DNA from: Spirochaetaceae bacterium
GTDB taxonomy: Bacteria > Spirochaetota > Spirochaetia > Treponematales > Breznakiellaceae
Length of the DNA stretch: 5,363 nucleotides
Direction: 5' to 3'
Assembly: GCA_031275595.1 (NCBI GenBank)
Contig: JAISOO010000005.1
Span: forward strand, 1 to 5,363
The translations under genes and the position numbers were made by a program. The notes beneath the pieces are model-generated. The model ran no database searches, was not told the origin of the DNA, and saw only the letters and a list, made by a program, of their open reading frames with translations. Shown piece after piece: positions 5,094-5,363 of the stretch. How positions within the stretch are numbered: position 1 is the stretch's first letter; each line of letters begins with the position of its first letter.

Positions 5094-5279
5094 TTATATA
5101 GAAAAGGATTCCATCCCCTTACCTAAAGACCCTTCATGGGATTCTAAAAGGACGATAGAGCCGGTTTTACAATCATCACCCTCCCGGATCATTCGGATCT
5201 TGAACCAGCCTTGATATTTAACCCCGCGGATTGAATCCAACGGGAAAAACCGGGCTTCATGCCTTATTATATATACCAT
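5094..5279 (-). CDS. doubtful 61-codon ORF in the lar leader
   Basis: An open frame begins MVYIIRHEARFFPLDS and continues with KYQGWFKIRMIREGDD to a TAA at 5094. I recognise no family, signal peptide or membrane segment; the product would be a small, mixed-charge soluble protein. The composition looks protein-like. Against it, the ATG lies between the -35 and -10 boxes of the predicted lar promoter, so that transcript would not include it, and no ribosome-binding site precedes it. Internal starts at 5240 (TTG) or 5192 (ATG) also lack good sites. It could be a real small gene transcribed from further upstream, a remnant, or chance. Confidence 0.22.
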   Translation of the reverse strand: MVYIIRHEARFFPLDSIRGVKYQGWFKIRMIREGDDCKTGSIVLLESHEGSLGKGMESFSI

Positions 5280-5298
5280 TTTGGGGAGGGGCTGTCAA
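5270..5298 (-). promoter_or_regulatory. near-consensus sigma-70-type promoter of the lar-era operon
   Basis: On the minus strand a perfect -35 TTGACA (5298-5293) is followed by a 17-base spacer and TATATA (5275-5270). TGG before the -10 gives an extended -10. The predicted start is near 5263. The C-rich spacer and the ATGGTATA at the -10 also occur in the thrH promoter, so both units may use the same holoenzyme in a similar way. I see no clear operator. Confidence 0.72.
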
Positions 5299-5363
5299 CC
5301 AACAGGCAGGGCATCGGCGGGTACTTTACCAAGGCTGAAATTTTCCAAAACAATTAAGAATTT
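5295..5363 (-). CDS. possible C-terminal tail of an upstream leftward gene (partial)
   Basis: One minus-strand frame is open from the right edge for 22 codons (ending SLGKVPADALPVG) to a TGA at 5297-5295, which lies inside the -35 box of the lar promoter. The other two minus frames close within the stretch. A run this short is easily chance and no family can be named. If real, the lar promoter sits exactly at the end of the preceding gene. Confidence 0.2.
   Translation of the reverse strand, partial: KFLIVLENFSLGKVPADALPVG

Larger units (their letters stand above)
4941..5263 (-). promoter_or_regulatory. long structured 5' leader of the lar-era operon
   Basis: From the predicted start near 5263 to the larE TTG there are about 323 bases. 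On the minus strand the order is a hairpin near the 5' end (5244-5223, nine pairs with one bulge around TCA), then three inverted repeats at 5085-5055, 5038-5011 and 5007-4971, then the larE ribosome-binding site. The middle repeat resembles an attenuator stem with A and T tracts. The outer two are related in sequence, so the downstream arm of one could pair with the upstream arm of the other and enclose the middle one. I do not recognise a known riboswitch class. The structures are seen; a regulatory role is inferred. Confidence 0.5.

Noticed and set aside
1..5363. CRISPR arrays, tRNA or rRNA genes, insertion sequences, toxin-antitoxin or defence genes
   Set aside because: I looked for regular spaced repeats, cloverleaf-like segments, transposase motifs and nuclease or antitoxin signatures on both strands and saw none.

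Overview
The window carries two convergent transcription units. A single gene reads rightward from the left side: thrH, a HAD-family phosphoserine/homoserine phosphatase-transferase. A four-gene operon reads leftward from the right side in the order larE, larC, larB, era. The three lar genes make up the known pathway for the nickel-pincer nucleotide (NPN) cofactor. The fourth encodes the essential ribosome-assembly GTPase Era, and its start codon overlaps the larB stop.

Layout. Bases 1-186 hold a possible C-terminal tail of an upstream gene and a strong sigma-70-type promoter whose predicted start coincides with the thrH ATG at 187. thrH ends at 804. Bases 805-1099 are a convergent spacer with several hairpins, the best at 1041-1072. 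era (1100-2023), larB (2023-2775), larC (2765-4087, start corrected to a TTG with a good ribosome-binding site) and larE (4134-4940, also TTG) fill the minus strand. Bases 4941-5263 look like a leader of about 320 nt containing three strong inverted repeats and a doubtful 61-codon ORF. It is preceded by a near-consensus promoter (TTGACA, 17 nt, TATATA). The right edge may hold the tail of another leftward gene.

How the genes work together. LarB carboxylates and hydrolyses nicotinate adenine dinucleotide. LarE converts the two carboxylates to thiocarboxylates in an ATP-dependent reaction. LarC inserts nickel using CTP. The product serves LarA-type racemases and epimerases, but no larA is in the window. 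Era has no known link to this pathway, so its place at the end of the operon is probably a co-transcription arrangement.

Organism. The DNA is bacterial, moderately GC-rich by eye, with TTG starts and palindromic intergenic repeats. A gut-type Treponema or related spirochaete is my best guess, from general resemblance only and with low confidence. The genes belong to described families. The less expected parts are the likely leaderless thrH transcript, the repeat-laden lar leader, a 17-bp motif shared by the larE and larC upstream regions, and the era coupling.
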